A stretch of 64,000 bases of DNA from contig CP091241.1 in assembly GCA_027627685.1 (NCBI GenBank), positions 2,790,396 to 2,854,395 of the forward strand, given 5' to 3'. Both the position numbers and the translations under genes were made by a program. Position 1 is the first letter of the stretch, and each line of letters starts with the position of its first letter. The notes below the pieces were generated by a model, which was not told the DNA's origin, did no database searches, and worked only from the letters and a program-made list of their open reading frames with translations. Source of the stretch: Hyphomonadaceae bacterium ML37 (lineage in GTDB: Bacteria; Pseudomonadota; Alphaproteobacteria; Caulobacterales; Maricaulaceae). Below are positions 41,934 to 51,369 of this stretch, piece after piece.

Positions 41934-44108
41934 ATGTCCCTCCCCATCCTCGCCCGCCTCCTTGTCTCCACGGCCCTCGCCGCGCCGCTGCTGGCCGCCG
42001 CCGGCGCGCCCGCCGCACAGGCGCAGCAGCGCGGCGACGCGGCCCCGTCTTTCGCCAAGACGACGGCGGACACGGGCGTTGCTGAGCAGCCGGATGTGAT
42101 CACCGTGACCTCGACGCCCCTGCGCCTTCAGTCCGATGAGGTCGTCGGCGCGGTGACCGTGCTCACAGAGGAGCGGCTGTTGGAGCTGTTCGGCGGCAAC
42201 ATCGCCGATACGCTGGACGCTCTGCCCGGTGTGAATTCGAGCTATTTCGGCCCGGCCTCGGGCCGTCCCGTCATCCGCGGCCTGGGCGAGGATCGCGTCG
42301 CGGTTCTCATCAACGGGCTCACCGCCATGGACGCTTCTGCGTCCAGCCCGGACCATGCCGTGGTCGGCGAAGTGCTCGGCGCGCGCGGCGTTGAAGTCCT
42401 GCGCGGGCCTGCGGCCATCGCCTATGGCGGCAATGCTATCGGCGGCGTGGTCAATATCCTGGACGGCCGCGTTCCGACCGAGCGTGTGGACGGCCTCTTT
42501 GACGGCTTCGCCTATCTGGGCGCGACGAGCGTGGATGAGGGGACCCAAGCCGCCGGGCGCGTCGCGGTCGGCGCGGGACCTTTCGTCTTCCAGCTGGAGG
42601 CCCTGCGCCGGGAAGCGCAGAATTTCGACATTCCCGGCTTCGCCGAATCCGCCGCCTTCCGCGCTGCAGAAGAAGACGAGCACGATCACGACGAGGATCA
42701 TGATCACGAGGAGGAAGAAGACGAAGAGGATTTCGGGACTGTCTCGAATTCCTTCTACACGTTCGAGACGGTCTCCGGCGCGATCTCGCTCGTAGAGGAC
42801 TGGGGCTTTGTCGGCGTCGCGGTGAAATCGACCGACGGCGAGTACGGCCTGCCCGGTCACAGCCACGCCCATGAGCACGGCGAGGACGATCACGACGACG
42901 GCCATGATCATGACGAGGACCATGATGACGAACATGGGGACGAAGAGGGCGGCGCTCTTCTGGTCATGAATCAGACCCGCATCGATCTGCGTGGCGAGCT
43001 GAATCTTGACGGCTTTTTCAACCGGGTTCGCTGGTCCTTCGCCTACGGCGAATACGAGCACTCCGAAATCGAAGGCGATGGCGAGGTCGGCGTGACGTTC
43101 ACCCGCGACGGGGTCGAAGGCCGCATCGAGCTTGCTCACGCCCATGAAGGCGCGCGCCAAGGCGCCTGGGGGCTGCAATTCCTCAATCAGGACTTCGCCG
43201 CGCTCGGCGAGGAAGCTTTCGTGCCGTCGGTCAACACCGCGGACTTCGGCCTGTTCGCGGTGGAGCGCTGGGATTTCCAGAGCTGGGGCGCGGAAGCGGG
43301 CGCGCGTCTTGAGAGGCGCGACCTCACCGGACAGAACACGGAGCGCAGCTTCGATACGGTCTCCGCCTCAGGCTCGCTCTTCTTCCGGCCGGCGGATCAG
43401 GCCTTCCTGGCCGTCACGCTGTCACGAACCGAACGCGCGCCCACCGACACCGAGCTGTTCTCCAACGGCCCGCACCTGGCCACCGAAACCTTCGAGGTCG
43501 GCGACCTGGACCTGGGCGTTGAAACCGCCTGGTCGCTTGAAGGCACGGCGCGCTGGAGCGGCGAGCGCTGGTCGGCTCAAGCCAATGTGTTCCACTCCGA
43601 CTATGACGGCTTCATCGGGCTGTTCGGGACGGGGGCCGAAGAAGACGAGCTGGACGTGTTCGAGTACCGCCAGACCGATGCGTCCCTGACCGGGTTCGAA
43701 GTCTCCGGCCGTCTGGAGCTTGGCGACGCGTTCGGCGCGGCCTGGTCCATGGACGCCGCAGTCGACTATGTTCAAGGCGATACTGACGGCGGCGACCTGC
43801 CGCGCATCCCGCCCCTGTCCAGCCTGATCGGGATCGAGGCCGACTTCGGGTCCCTCTCGGCCCGGGGCGAGGCGCGCCTGGTGGATGAGCAGGATGATGT
43901 TGCGGCTTTCGAGCTGCCGACAGACGGCTACACCTTGCTGAACGCGTCTGTGGAATGGCGCCCGTTCGCCGAAGCGCGCGATGTGGCTCTGATCGCGGGC
44001 GTGCGCAACATCGCCGACGAAGAGGCGCGCGCGCACACCTCCTTCCTGAAGGATCTGGTCCCGCTGCCCGGACGCAATGTCCGCCTGGCCATCCGGGCCG
44101 GGTTCTAG
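41934..44108 (+). CDS. znuD: TonB-dependent zinc receptor (ZnuD-like) with His/Asp-rich loops
   Basis: 724-residue outer-membrane receptor. Signal peptide about residues 1-30. A plug domain starts with DVITVTSTPLRLQSDEVVGAVTVLTEERL and includes GRPVIRGLGEDRVAVLINGL and IAYGGNAIGGVVNI. Two segments are exceptionally rich in His, Asp and Glu, at about 245-267 and about 307-339, in external loop positions, as in zinc receptors. The C terminus ends in the strand NVRLAIRAGF with terminal Phe. It is divergent from zur. A second, in-frame receptor C-terminal fragment follows directly after the stop. Zinc specificity is inferred from the loops and zur. Confidence 0.86.
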   Translation: MSLPILARLLVSTALAAPLLAAAGAPAAQAQQRGDAAPSFAKTTADTGVAEQPDVITVTSTPLRLQSDEVVGAVTVLTEERLLELFGGNIADTLDALPGVNSSYFGPASGRPVIRGLGEDRVAVLINGLTAMDASASSPDHAVVGEVLGARGVEVLRGPAAIAYGGNAIGGVVNILDGRVPTERVDGLFDGFAYLGATSVDEGTQAAGRVAVGAGPFVFQLEALRREAQNFDIPGFAESAAFRAAEEDEHDHDEDHDHEEEEDEEDFGTVSNSFYTFETVSGAISLVEDWGFVGVAVKSTDGEYGLPGHSHAHEHGEDDHDDGHDHDEDHDDEHGDEEGGALLVMNQTRIDLRGELNLDGFFNRVRWSFAYGEYEHSEIEGDGEVGVTFTRDGVEGRIELAHAHEGARQGAWGLQFLNQDFAALGEEAFVPSVNTADFGLFAVERWDFQSWGAEAGARLERRDLTGQNTERSFDTVSASGSLFFRPADQAFLAVTLSRTERAPTDTELFSNGPHLATETFEVGDLDLGVETAWSLEGTARWSGERWSAQANVFHSDYDGFIGLFGTGAEEDELDVFEYRQTDASLTGFEVSGRLELGDAFGAAWSMDAAVDYVQGDTDGGDLPRIPPLSSLIGIEADFGSLSARGEARLVDEQDDVAAFELPTDGYTLLNASVEWRPFAEARDVALIAGVRNIADEEARAHTSFLKDLVPLPGRNVRLAIRAGF

Positions 44109-44396
44109 GCCAGCCCCGACCAAAGTCTGAGGGTCAACGCCCAGAACCGCGTGTCTGAAGCCGAGAGCGCAACGCCGGGCTATGATCTGGTGTCGCTCGA
44201 CGCCAGCTATGACCTGCCGTTCGAAAACCTGAACGCAACTATCTATCTCAGGGGCCGCAATCTTCTGGACGAGGCGGGCCGGCGCCACACCTCATTCTTC
44301 AAGGACGAAGCGCCGATCATCGGCCGCGCGCTGTATGTCGGCGTGCGCGCCCGTTTTGCGGCGCATAAGGCCCCGGACTTGCAGGTAGGCGCCTGA
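44109..44396 (+). pseudogene. C-terminal remnant of a second ZnuD-like receptor
   Basis: Reading on from the znuD stop (TAG at 44106-44108) in the same frame gives 95 codons to TGA at 44394-44396. The first 77 or so look like the last strands of another TonB receptor: SLRVNAQNRVSEAE, GYDLVSLDASYDLPFENLN, HTSFFKDEAPIIGRALYVGVRARF. The end of the intact receptor has the parallel series GYTLLNASVEWRP and HTSFLKDLVPLPGRNVRLAIRAGF. A GTG at 44151 could start an 81-residue protein, but it would have no signal peptide and is not plausible. It is best read as the remains of a tandem receptor removed by recombination. Confidence 0.75.
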
Positions 44397-44475
44397 CACG
44401 GCGGCGCCAGGCTTTGTTGCCTCGCGCCGCTGCGTGCGCTAACGAACCGCAACCGTCCATCCAGGGGGAACCGAC

Positions 44476-45295
44476 ATGGCCGACGCCACCGCCAACGAAC
44501 CGACCATTCAGGGCCAGCTGCCGCTCTACAAAAAGCCCGAACCGCTCAGCGCCCAAGCCCACAAGGGCAAAGGCATCACCTATACCGGCCGGCCGTTTGA
44601 TTTCCTGGCCGACACCCATTTCGTGCCGCTCACCGTGGGCGAGTTCGGACTGGCCGCATCGCGTTTTCCCATCCTTTTCCTGGGCGAGAACCGCACACCG
44701 GTAGCCGCAATGGGCCTGCAGCAGGGCGCCAATCTGTTCGTCAATCCGCAGAACGGCCTGTACGAAGAAAATTGCTATCTGCCGGCCTTCGTGCGGCGTT
44801 ATCCGTTTGTCGCCGCCAGCCATGGCGACGACAGCGACCGCTTCACCGTGTGTGTGGACGCCGGATCGCACCTGTTCTCCGACACGCCTGAAGAGCCATT
44901 CTTCAACGAGGACGGCACGCCGACGCCGTTCCTGGAGCGCGCCATCGACTATGTGCGCCGCTTCGAAAGCGACGTCGCCCAGACCGTCGAGTTCGTGAAG
45001 GAACTGCGCGATCTGGACCTGTTCGACCAGCAACAGACCAATTTAAGGCAACCCTGTGGGGGAGCCGCAGGTCGTCGCCAGCTATTGGGGCGTGTCCGGC
45101 GAGAAGGTCAAAGCGCTGTCCCACGACAATCTGGCCAAGCTGCGCGATTCGACGGCGCTGGGCGCGATCTACGCCCACATGATCTCGATGTCCCAGTGGG
45201 AGCTGCTGCTTCAGCGCGCCGGCCGGCGCCAGGGTCAGACCCAGGCCAACTTCCAGCTCCCGCCCGCCACGCCGCCGCCCTCGCCAGAGCTGTAG
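44476..45295 (+). pseudogene. sapC: SapC-family protein gene, frameshifted
   Basis: The reading frame from the ATG at 44476 (AGGGGGA seven bases before) encodes a SapC-like protein for about 188 residues: HKGKGITYTGRPFDFLADTHFVPLTVGEFGLAA, NLFVNPQNGLYEENCYLPAFVRRYPF. The family then continues, but in the +1 frame, as GEPQVVASYWGVSGEKVKALSHDNLAKLRDSTALGAIYAHMIS, from about 45056 to the TAG at 45293-45295. The break lies between the codons for QQQTN (45040) and PVGEPQ (45053). A sequencing error in the short runs TTT and CCC cannot be excluded. SapC relates to S-layer or antimicrobial-peptide resistance proteins of unclear function. If the two halves are joined, the length is normal (about 272 residues). 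Confidence 0.75.
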
Positions 45296-45327
45296 GCGCG
45301 GACGCCAGACATATGTGACCACAAAAG

Positions 45328-45359
45328 CGGCCGGGCGGTGATAACCCCCGGCCGTTTTT
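45328..45359 (+). terminator. Rho-independent terminator after sapC
   Basis: CGGCCGGG (45328-45335) pairs exactly with CCCGGCCG (45347-45354), followed by TTTTT at 45355-45359. It lies 32 bases after the sapC stop. It is a standard intrinsic terminator, and its conservation beside a broken gene suggests recent breakage. Confidence 0.85.
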
Positions 45360-45483
45360 CTTGGGCGTCAGCACCGCACGATCACTGCGCGTTCACAAGC
45401 GTGTCAGCCCGGTTTCAGCCCGCGGGCTCAGGGCGTATATGCATGGGTCTGCAGACGGCCCCGCCCGGCCCCGGTTCCGAAGG

Positions 45484-47658
45484 ATGCCTGATTTGATCCG
45501 CTTGCTCGCCGCCCTCGCCGCGCTTCTGGTCTCAGCCGCCGCGTCGGCACAGGAGTTCAGCCCGGACGGGCCGTGGGTGCATCCGCGCCTGACCGCCGAC
45601 CGCGTCTCGGTGGCGCCGGGAGAGACCTTCCATATCGCCCTGCATCAGGACATTGCCCCGGGCTGGCACACCTACTGGCGCAATCCCGGCGATTCCGGCC
45701 TGCCGACCGAGATTGACCTGACCCTGCCAGAGGGCTGGACCGCAGGGGACATCGTCTGGCCGGCGCCAAAAGCCTATCCGCTCGGGCCGCTGACCAATTA
45801 CGGCTACTCCAACGCCGTCACCCTGCCCGTGCCGGTCACCGTCCCGGCTGACGCGGCGCCCGGCCGGATCGAGATACCCGCCTATGCCAGCTGGCTGGTG
45901 TGCGAGGATATCTGCGTGCCCGAGGACGCGCAGCTGACCTTGATCATTGATGTCGGCGCCAGCCGCCCGGATCGCGCCGGCGCGAACCTGATCGCCGCCG
46001 CCTTCGACGCCGCCCCGGAACCGGCCGGCGCGATCGAAGCCGGGCTCATGCGCGGACCGGACTCCCTGATCCTGACGCTTGCCGGCGCGCCGCTGGATGG
46101 CGGCGCGGACGCCGTCAGCAACCTGGCCTTCTTCCCCTTCAACCCGTCCGTCATCGACCACGCCGCACCCCAGCGCGTGGCGCTGGAAACGGGCGAGGCG
46201 CGCATCGACATGCGCCCGGGCCGTCTGACCCGGCAGTCGGTCGATGAAGCCTATGGCGGCGTCATCACGTTTGATCGCCTGGACGGCGGCGAACCGGTCC
46301 GCATGGCCTATACAATTGAAGCCGCGCCGGGCGCTCAGGTTTCGGACCTCGCCGCCGCACCGGCTCCCTCTGCGCCGGTTTCCGGGACGCCGGACGCCAT
46401 CAATGACGCAGCACCGGACGCCGACCCTGCGGGCGCCGCCCCGGCCTCATCCGGCATCGGCTTTTTGCAAGCAGCCCTGTTCGCGCTGATCGGCGGGCTG
46501 ATCCTAAATCTCATGCCGTGCGTTTTTCCGATCCTGTCCATGAAGGCGCTGACCCTGGTGGAGAAGCGTGGGATCGAACGGGGCGAAGGACGTCTTCTGG
46601 GCCTGATCTTCGGCGCCGGCGTGATCCTCACCTTCCTGGCCCTGGGCGCGGTCTTCCTGGCCGTTCGCGCGGCGGGCGGAGATGCCGCATGGGGCATGCA
46701 GCTCCAGTCGTCCGGCGTGGTGGCGGGTCTGGCGCTGTTGATGTTCCTGATCGGACTCAATTTCCTGGGCGTGTTCGAGATCGGGACCTCGCTTCAGTCC
46801 GTCGGCTCGGGCGTGCGGGATTCCGGGCGCCGCGGGGCCTTTTTCACCGGCGTGCTGGCCGTGTTTGTCGCCGCGCCCTGCATCGCTCCCTTCATGGCCG
46901 GAGCGCTCGCCTATGCGCTGGGTCAGCCGCCCCACGTGGCGCTGGCGGTGTTCGCCTTCCTCGGGATTGGTCTCGCCCTGCCGTTTGTGATCGTGGCCTT
47001 CTATCCCCATTTGCTGGCCTTCCTGCCCAAGCCTGGCGCGTGGATGGTCCGGCTGCGCCAGGTATTGGCCTTTCCCATGTTTGGCGCGGCGATCTGGCTG
47101 GTCTGGGTGCTGGCCGCCCAAACCGGGCCCAATGGCGTCCTGTGGGGGCTGATCATGCTGCTCGCCGCGGGCTTCACCGCCTGGGCGTTCTCCTTGCACG
47201 GAACGCTGTCGCGGGTCACGGCGGCGGCCGCTGCCGTGCTGACCGCAGGCCTGCTCTACACCGCCGCGACCCAGCCGACGGTGTCTCAAGCGCCCTCCAG
47301 CGCCGACGCCCGCTGGGCCGACTGGTCGCCCGAGGCCGTGGACGCGGCGCGCAGCGAGGGCCGCGCGGTCTTTGTCGACTTCACCGCCGCCTGGTGCGTC
47401 ACCTGTCAGGTCAACAAGGCCGGGGCTCTGTCGGACCGGAGCGTCACCGAGCATTTCGCAACCCATGACGTGGCGCTGTTCCGCGCTGATTTCACCAATC
47501 GTGACCGGCGCATCGCCGATACGCTGGCGCAGCATGGCGCCGCGGGCGTGCCGCTCTATCTGATGTACCCGGCGAGCGGCGGCGCGCCCGACATACTGCC
47601 GCCGCTTTTGACCGGGACCATCGTCACCCGCGCCGTTGACCGCGCCGTGAGCCCCTGA
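45484..47658 (+). CDS. DsbD/ScsB-type thiol:disulfide transmembrane reductase
   Basis: 724-residue protein. Signal peptide about residues 1-20, then a periplasmic N-terminal domain (about 22-300) with the Cys pair CEDIC (about residue 140), a proline- and alanine-rich linker, and about eight membrane helices (about 325-605). LMPCVFPILSMKALTL and AAPCIAPFMAGALAYALG hold the two membrane Cys of DsbD. A C-terminal thioredoxin domain contains FTAAWCVTCQVNK (about 635). It passes electrons from cytoplasmic thioredoxin to periplasmic proteins. The start at 45484 was chosen for the signal peptide. A 31-base gap separates it from the redoxin gene, which should be its partner or substrate. Confidence 0.9.
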   Translation: MPDLIRLLAALAALLVSAAASAQEFSPDGPWVHPRLTADRVSVAPGETFHIALHQDIAPGWHTYWRNPGDSGLPTEIDLTLPEGWTAGDIVWPAPKAYPLGPLTNYGYSNAVTLPVPVTVPADAAPGRIEIPAYASWLVCEDICVPEDAQLTLIIDVGASRPDRAGANLIAAAFDAAPEPAGAIEAGLMRGPDSLILTLAGAPLDGGADAVSNLAFFPFNPSVIDHAAPQRVALETGEARIDMRPGRLTRQSVDEAYGGVITFDRLDGGEPVRMAYTIEAAPGAQVSDLAAAPAPSAPVSGTPDAINDAAPDADPAGAAPASSGIGFLQAALFALIGGLILNLMPCVFPILSMKALTLVEKRGIERGEGRLLGLIFGAGVILTFLALGAVFLAVRAAGGDAAWGMQLQSSGVVAGLALLMFLIGLNFLGVFEIGTSLQSVGSGVRDSGRRGAFFTGVLAVFVAAPCIAPFMAGALAYALGQPPHVALAVFAFLGIGLALPFVIVAFYPHLLAFLPKPGAWMVRLRQVLAFPMFGAAIWLVWVLAAQTGPNGVLWGLIMLLAAGFTAWAFSLHGTLSRVTAAAAAVLTAGLLYTAATQPTVSQAPSSADARWADWSPEAVDAARSEGRAVFVDFTAAWCVTCQVNKAGALSDRSVTEHFATHDVALFRADFTNRDRRIADTLAQHGAAGVPLYLMYPASGGAPDILPPLLTGTIVTRAVDRAVSP

Positions 47659-47689
47659 GATCAACCGAAGCCCTCGACAGGAGACCCGC

Positions 47690-48358
47690 ATGATCAAAGC
47701 CGCCGCCAGAACCGCCGGCGTCAGCCGCCGCCACATGATGCTCGGCGCCACGCTGCTGACCGCTTCGGCGCTCGCCATCGCCGCGTTCACGGGGCTGGCC
47801 AAAGCCGAGCCGTTCCCGGCCAATCCGGCCCCGGCCTTCACCGGCGCCACCGCTGCGGGCGAGACTGTCTCGCTGTCCGATTTCGCCGGTCAGACCGTGA
47901 TCCTGGAATGGACCAATCATGACTGCCCGTTCGTGGTGAAGCACTATAATCACGGGACCACCATGGCCGACCTCCAGACCCGCGCGGCGGATGAAGGACA
48001 TGTCTGGCTGCAGATCATCTCCTCCTTCCCCGGCACGCAAGGCCATGTCAGCCCGGAGCGCGCGCTGGAGCTCAATGAAGAGCGCGGCGCCAGCCCGACC
48101 TATGTCATTCTGGATGAAAGCGGCGATATCGGCCGCGCCTATGAGGCGCGCACCACGCCGCACATGTTCGTCATCGACGCCGACGGCGTCATCCAGTACG
48201 CCGGCGCCATCGACGACCAGCCCAGCGCCAACCCCGCCTCGCTGAACGGCGCGCGCAATTATGTCAGCCAGGCGCTGGACGAGCTGGCCGCCGGCGAGCC
48301 GGTCTCCACACCGGAAACCCAGCCCTATGGCTGCTCGGTGAAGTACGAGGGCACATAA
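47690..48358 (+). CDS. Exported AhpC/TSA-redoxin family protein
   Basis: 222-residue thioredoxin-fold protein with a twin-arginine-like start (SRRHMMLGATLLTASALAIAAF) and a signal peptide cleaved near residue 38. The redoxin motif is WTNHDCPFVVKHYNHG (about residue 78), in which the single Cys stands where peroxiredoxins have their peroxidatic Cys; a further Cys is near the end in PYGCSVKY. TTPHMFVIDADGVIQYAGAIDD is typical of TlpA/redoxin proteins. It is in an operon with the DsbD-like gene, which should keep its Cys reduced. A strong terminator follows 28 bases after its stop. Confidence 0.85.
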   Translation: MIKAAARTAGVSRRHMMLGATLLTASALAIAAFTGLAKAEPFPANPAPAFTGATAAGETVSLSDFAGQTVILEWTNHDCPFVVKHYNHGTTMADLQTRAADEGHVWLQIISSFPGTQGHVSPERALELNEERGASPTYVILDESGDIGRAYEARTTPHMFVIDADGVIQYAGAIDDQPSANPASLNGARNYVSQALDELAAGEPVSTPETQPYGCSVKYEGT

Positions 48359-48385
48359 GTCTCGCACTGTCTCGAGCAGACGAAC

Positions 48386-48420
48386 AAGCCCCGGCGGCCC
48401 ATGCGGCGCCGGGGCTTTTT
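48386..48420 (+). terminator. Rho-independent terminator after the redoxin gene
   Basis: AAGCCCCGGCG (48386-48396) pairs exactly with CGCCGGGGCTT (48407-48417); the T-run is continuous from 48416. It lies 28 bases after the stop codon at 48358 and ends the DsbD-redoxin transcript. Confidence 0.88.
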
Positions 48421-48520
48421 CTTGGGCACGCTGCGCCGCGCCAGCCGCCCCGCTTTTCAGGTCCGGACCGGCGCCCTAGTCTGCGCGCCTGTTCATGAAT
48501 CCGCCTGATGGAGACGTTCG

Positions 48521-50710
48521 ATGCGCGCCGCTCTCGTGACCTTTGCTTCCTTGCTGGCGCTCGCCGCCTGCAGCCCGGACCCCGCGCCCGAGCCCCAGGC
48601 CCCCGCCAGCGACCCGGCGCCCGAAGCGGCGCAAGGCCCTTCAGCGCCGGTCTATCCGGAAACCCGCACCACCGATCAGCGCGACACATACCAGTCTGCG
48701 TCGCTGGGCGAGGTGGTGATCGCCGATCCCTATCGCTGGCTGGAAGCCGATGTGCGCGTCTCCGATGACGTCGCCGGCTGGGTGAGCGCCCAGCAGGACG
48801 TCACCAACGCCTATCTCGAGGCGCTCCCAGGCCGGGCGCGTATTGCCGAGCGCTTGTCCGAGCTGTGGAACTATGAGCGCTACGGCCTGCCGACAGAGCG
48901 CGGCGGCCGGTATTTCTTCACCCGCAATGACGGGCTGCAGAACCAGTCCGTGCTGATGGTCCAGGATGGCCTTGATGGTGAGGCGCAGGCGCTGATCGAT
49001 CCCAATGCCTGGTCGGAGGACGGCACCACGGCGCTGGCCGGTTCGGTGGCGTCGCCCGACGGCTCACGCGTGGCCTATCTCATCCAGGAAGGCGGCTCGG
49101 ACTGGCGCACCATCCGCGTCATCGACGTGGACAGCGGCGCGCAGCTGGAAGACCAAGTGCGCTGGGTGAAGTTCTCGCCGCTGAGCTGGGCCAGCGACGG
49201 GTCGGGCTTTTTCTATTCGCGCTATCCCGAGCCGGCGGCGGGGGAGGAATTCACCTCTCTGAACATGAACCAGGCCATATATTTCCACGCTCTGGGAACT
49301 GATCAGAGCGAAGACCGGCTGATTATCGCCGATCCCGAAGCGCCTGAAACCAGCTGGCGCGGGTCGGTCAGTGATGACGGGCGCTATCTGGTGATCAATT
49401 CCAGCCAGGGCACCGACGGCAATGGCGTGTGGGTGCTGGATCTTGAAGCCGAAGAAGGCGAGCCGGTCGAGATTTTTGAAGGTTTCGCCAATAACCACAG
49501 CTATGTGGGCAATGCGGGCGAGACCTTCTTCTTCCGCACTGATCTCAACGCCCCCAACCAGCGCATCGTCGCCGTGGATTTGTCCGATCCGGCGGCGCGC
49601 CGTGACGTCGTCGCTGAAGGCGATTTCCCCATTACCAGCGCCAGCCATGTGGGCGGACATCTGATCGTTCAGACCATGCGCGACGTGGCCAGCGCCGTTA
49701 CAGTCCATGATCTCGACGGCGCGCGGGTGCGCGAGGTGGAGTTGCCGGGCCTGGGCGTGGCGTCCGGCTTCAGCGGCAAGCCGGACAGCGCTGAAACCTT
49801 CTACAGCTTCTCCAGCTTCAACCAGCCGGGCGCGCTCTATCGCTATGACGTGGAGACCGGCGAGAGCACCGTCTTCCGCGCGCCGGAGCTGACGTTTGAT
49901 CCCGACGACTATGTCGTCTCACAGGTGTTCTTCGAATCCACCGGCGATGTGCGCGTGCCGATGTTCATTGTGCACCACCGCGATGTGACGCCGGACGGCG
50001 CCCGCCCGACGCTGTTGTTCGGCTATGGGGGCTTCAAAATTCCCATGCGCCCGGGCTTCGACGTGCGCCGCCTGCAATGGATGGAGATGGGCGGCGTCTT
50101 CGCACTGGCCAATATCCGCGGCGGCTCGGAGTACGGCCGCGACTGGCATGATGGCGGACGCCTGGCCGAGAAGCAGAACGTCTTTGACGACTTCATCAAC
50201 GCCGCCGAGCATCTGATCGACATGGGCTGGACCAGCCCGGACCATCTCGCCATCGAGGGCCGCTCCAATGGCGGGCTGCTGGTCGGCGCGGTGTCCAACC
50301 AGCGCCCAGACCTGTTCGCCGCCGCCCTGCCGGGCGTGGGCGTGATGGACATGCTGCGCTTTAATCAGTTCACCGCCGGACGGTTCTGGGTGTCGGATTA
50401 TGGCAGCCCCCAGGACCCGTCCATGTTCGACGTGCTCTACGGCTACTCGCCGCTGCACACCATCCCGGAGGGCGAGGGCTATCCGGCCACCCTGATCACC
50501 ACTGCCGACACCGATGACCGGGTCGTGCCGGGCCACTCGTTCAAGTTCGCCGCCGCCCTGCAGGCGGCGGACACGGGCGATGCGCCCACCCTCATCCGAA
50601 TCGAAACCAGCGCGGGGCATGGCGCGGGCACGCCAGTGTCCAAGCTGATCGAGGAAACCGCCGACAAATGGGCGTTCATCGCCTTCCACACCGGGTTGGC
50701 GATCGAGTAG
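48521..50710 (+). CDS. Prolyl oligopeptidase family (S9A) lipoprotein
   Basis: 729-residue serine peptidase with the lipobox LAAC (Cys17), so it is probably anchored to the outer membrane or inner membrane on the periplasmic side. A seven-bladed propeller (about residues 90-440) precedes the catalytic domain. The catalytic Ser is in IEGRSNGGLLVGAV (about 580), Asp in TADTDDRVVPGHS (about 664) and His in SAGHGAGTP (about 699). TLLFGYGGFKIPMRP and GGSEYGRDWHDGGRL are diagnostic. It cleaves peptides after proline. The ATG at 48521 fits the lipoprotein signal. It ends seven bases from the convergent hypothetical gene. Confidence 0.92.
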   Translation: MRAALVTFASLLALAACSPDPAPEPQAPASDPAPEAAQGPSAPVYPETRTTDQRDTYQSASLGEVVIADPYRWLEADVRVSDDVAGWVSAQQDVTNAYLEALPGRARIAERLSELWNYERYGLPTERGGRYFFTRNDGLQNQSVLMVQDGLDGEAQALIDPNAWSEDGTTALAGSVASPDGSRVAYLIQEGGSDWRTIRVIDVDSGAQLEDQVRWVKFSPLSWASDGSGFFYSRYPEPAAGEEFTSLNMNQAIYFHALGTDQSEDRLIIADPEAPETSWRGSVSDDGRYLVINSSQGTDGNGVWVLDLEAEEGEPVEIFEGFANNHSYVGNAGETFFFRTDLNAPNQRIVAVDLSDPAARRDVVAEGDFPITSASHVGGHLIVQTMRDVASAVTVHDLDGARVREVELPGLGVASGFSGKPDSAETFYSFSSFNQPGALYRYDVETGESTVFRAPELTFDPDDYVVSQVFFESTGDVRVPMFIVHHRDVTPDGARPTLLFGYGGFKIPMRPGFDVRRLQWMEMGGVFALANIRGGSEYGRDWHDGGRLAEKQNVFDDFINAAEHLIDMGWTSPDHLAIEGRSNGGLLVGAVSNQRPDLFAAALPGVGVMDMLRFNQFTAGRFWVSDYGSPQDPSMFDVLYGYSPLHTIPEGEGYPATLITTADTDDRVVPGHSFKFAAALQAADTGDAPTLIRIETSAGHGAGTPVSKLIEETADKWAFIAFHTGLAIE

Positions 50711-50716
50711 GGGCGC

Positions 50717-51244
50717 TCAGCGCAGGCCCGCGCGGCGCAGGATCTTGTCGCGATAGAGCGTCTGTTCATGCGTGCCCGGGCCGGACCGGTCGATGGCCCG
50801 GTCAAGCACGGGGATCAGGCTGGTCAGCGCTTCGAGCCCGGCGCGCTGCACGATGAGGTCGGTCATCGCGCTCACGGCGTTCATGGGATCATTCAACTGG
50901 TTCACATGCCAGGCGGCGCGGGCGGTGAGTTCGTCGGCGTCACCGGCGCTGATCTCCAACAGCCCGGCCAGATCGGCCGACAGGGCGGCCTTGTCCTCCG
51001 GCGACAGCGGATTGGCGCAGGCCCCCGCCCCGTAAAGCAGCACGGCTGCGGCCTCGCGCGGATCGTCAATGGTTTGAAACCCGCCCCGGCGGGCCTTGGC
51101 GCGGAAGCGCATCTTGCGGGGCAGATTGGCGGCTTCACCGGCCAGGTCCGACAGCTCGCGCGCCGCCTCCATGGCCACGCGCACGCGCCAGATGATAACG
51201 CCCACCGTCGCCAGTGCGCCCAGAATGGCCAGGATTATATGCAT
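50717..51244 (-). CDS. Membrane-anchored protein with TerB-like helical domain
   Basis: 175 residues. An N-terminal membrane helix (IILAILGALATVGVIIWRVRV, residues about 3-23) is followed by a basic segment (LPRKMRFRAKARRG) and a helical domain: AAAVLLYGAGACANPLSPEDKAALSADLAGLLEISAGDADELTARA, with a TerB-like pattern (small acidic helical bundle), though no clear metal site. I only offer the TerB resemblance as a weak guess; no function is known. The gene is convergent with the S9 peptidase gene and divergent from acs across about 125 bases. Confidence 0.65.
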   Translation of the reverse strand: MHIILAILGALATVGVIIWRVRVAMEAARELSDLAGEAANLPRKMRFRAKARRGGFQTIDDPREAAAVLLYGAGACANPLSPEDKAALSADLAGLLEISAGDADELTARAAWHVNQLNDPMNAVSAMTDLIVQRAGLEALTSLIPVLDRAIDRSGPGTHEQTLYRDKILRRAGLR

Positions 51245-51369
51245 GCGCCCCTCCCGTGTTGCGCGATTATGGCGGGGCGCGCAACTGCCGGCAAGCGCTC
51301 AGACGCGTGCTTGCACCGGCCCCGCGCGCCGGGCCAAGCTAGGGCAAGCAAACCAATCCGGAGCGAGTG

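Noticed and set aside
46504-47850. Long open frame on the - strand under the DsbD-like gene
   Set aside because: Antisense frame with low-complexity Gly/Arg/Gln content; the DsbD-like gene has clear domains.
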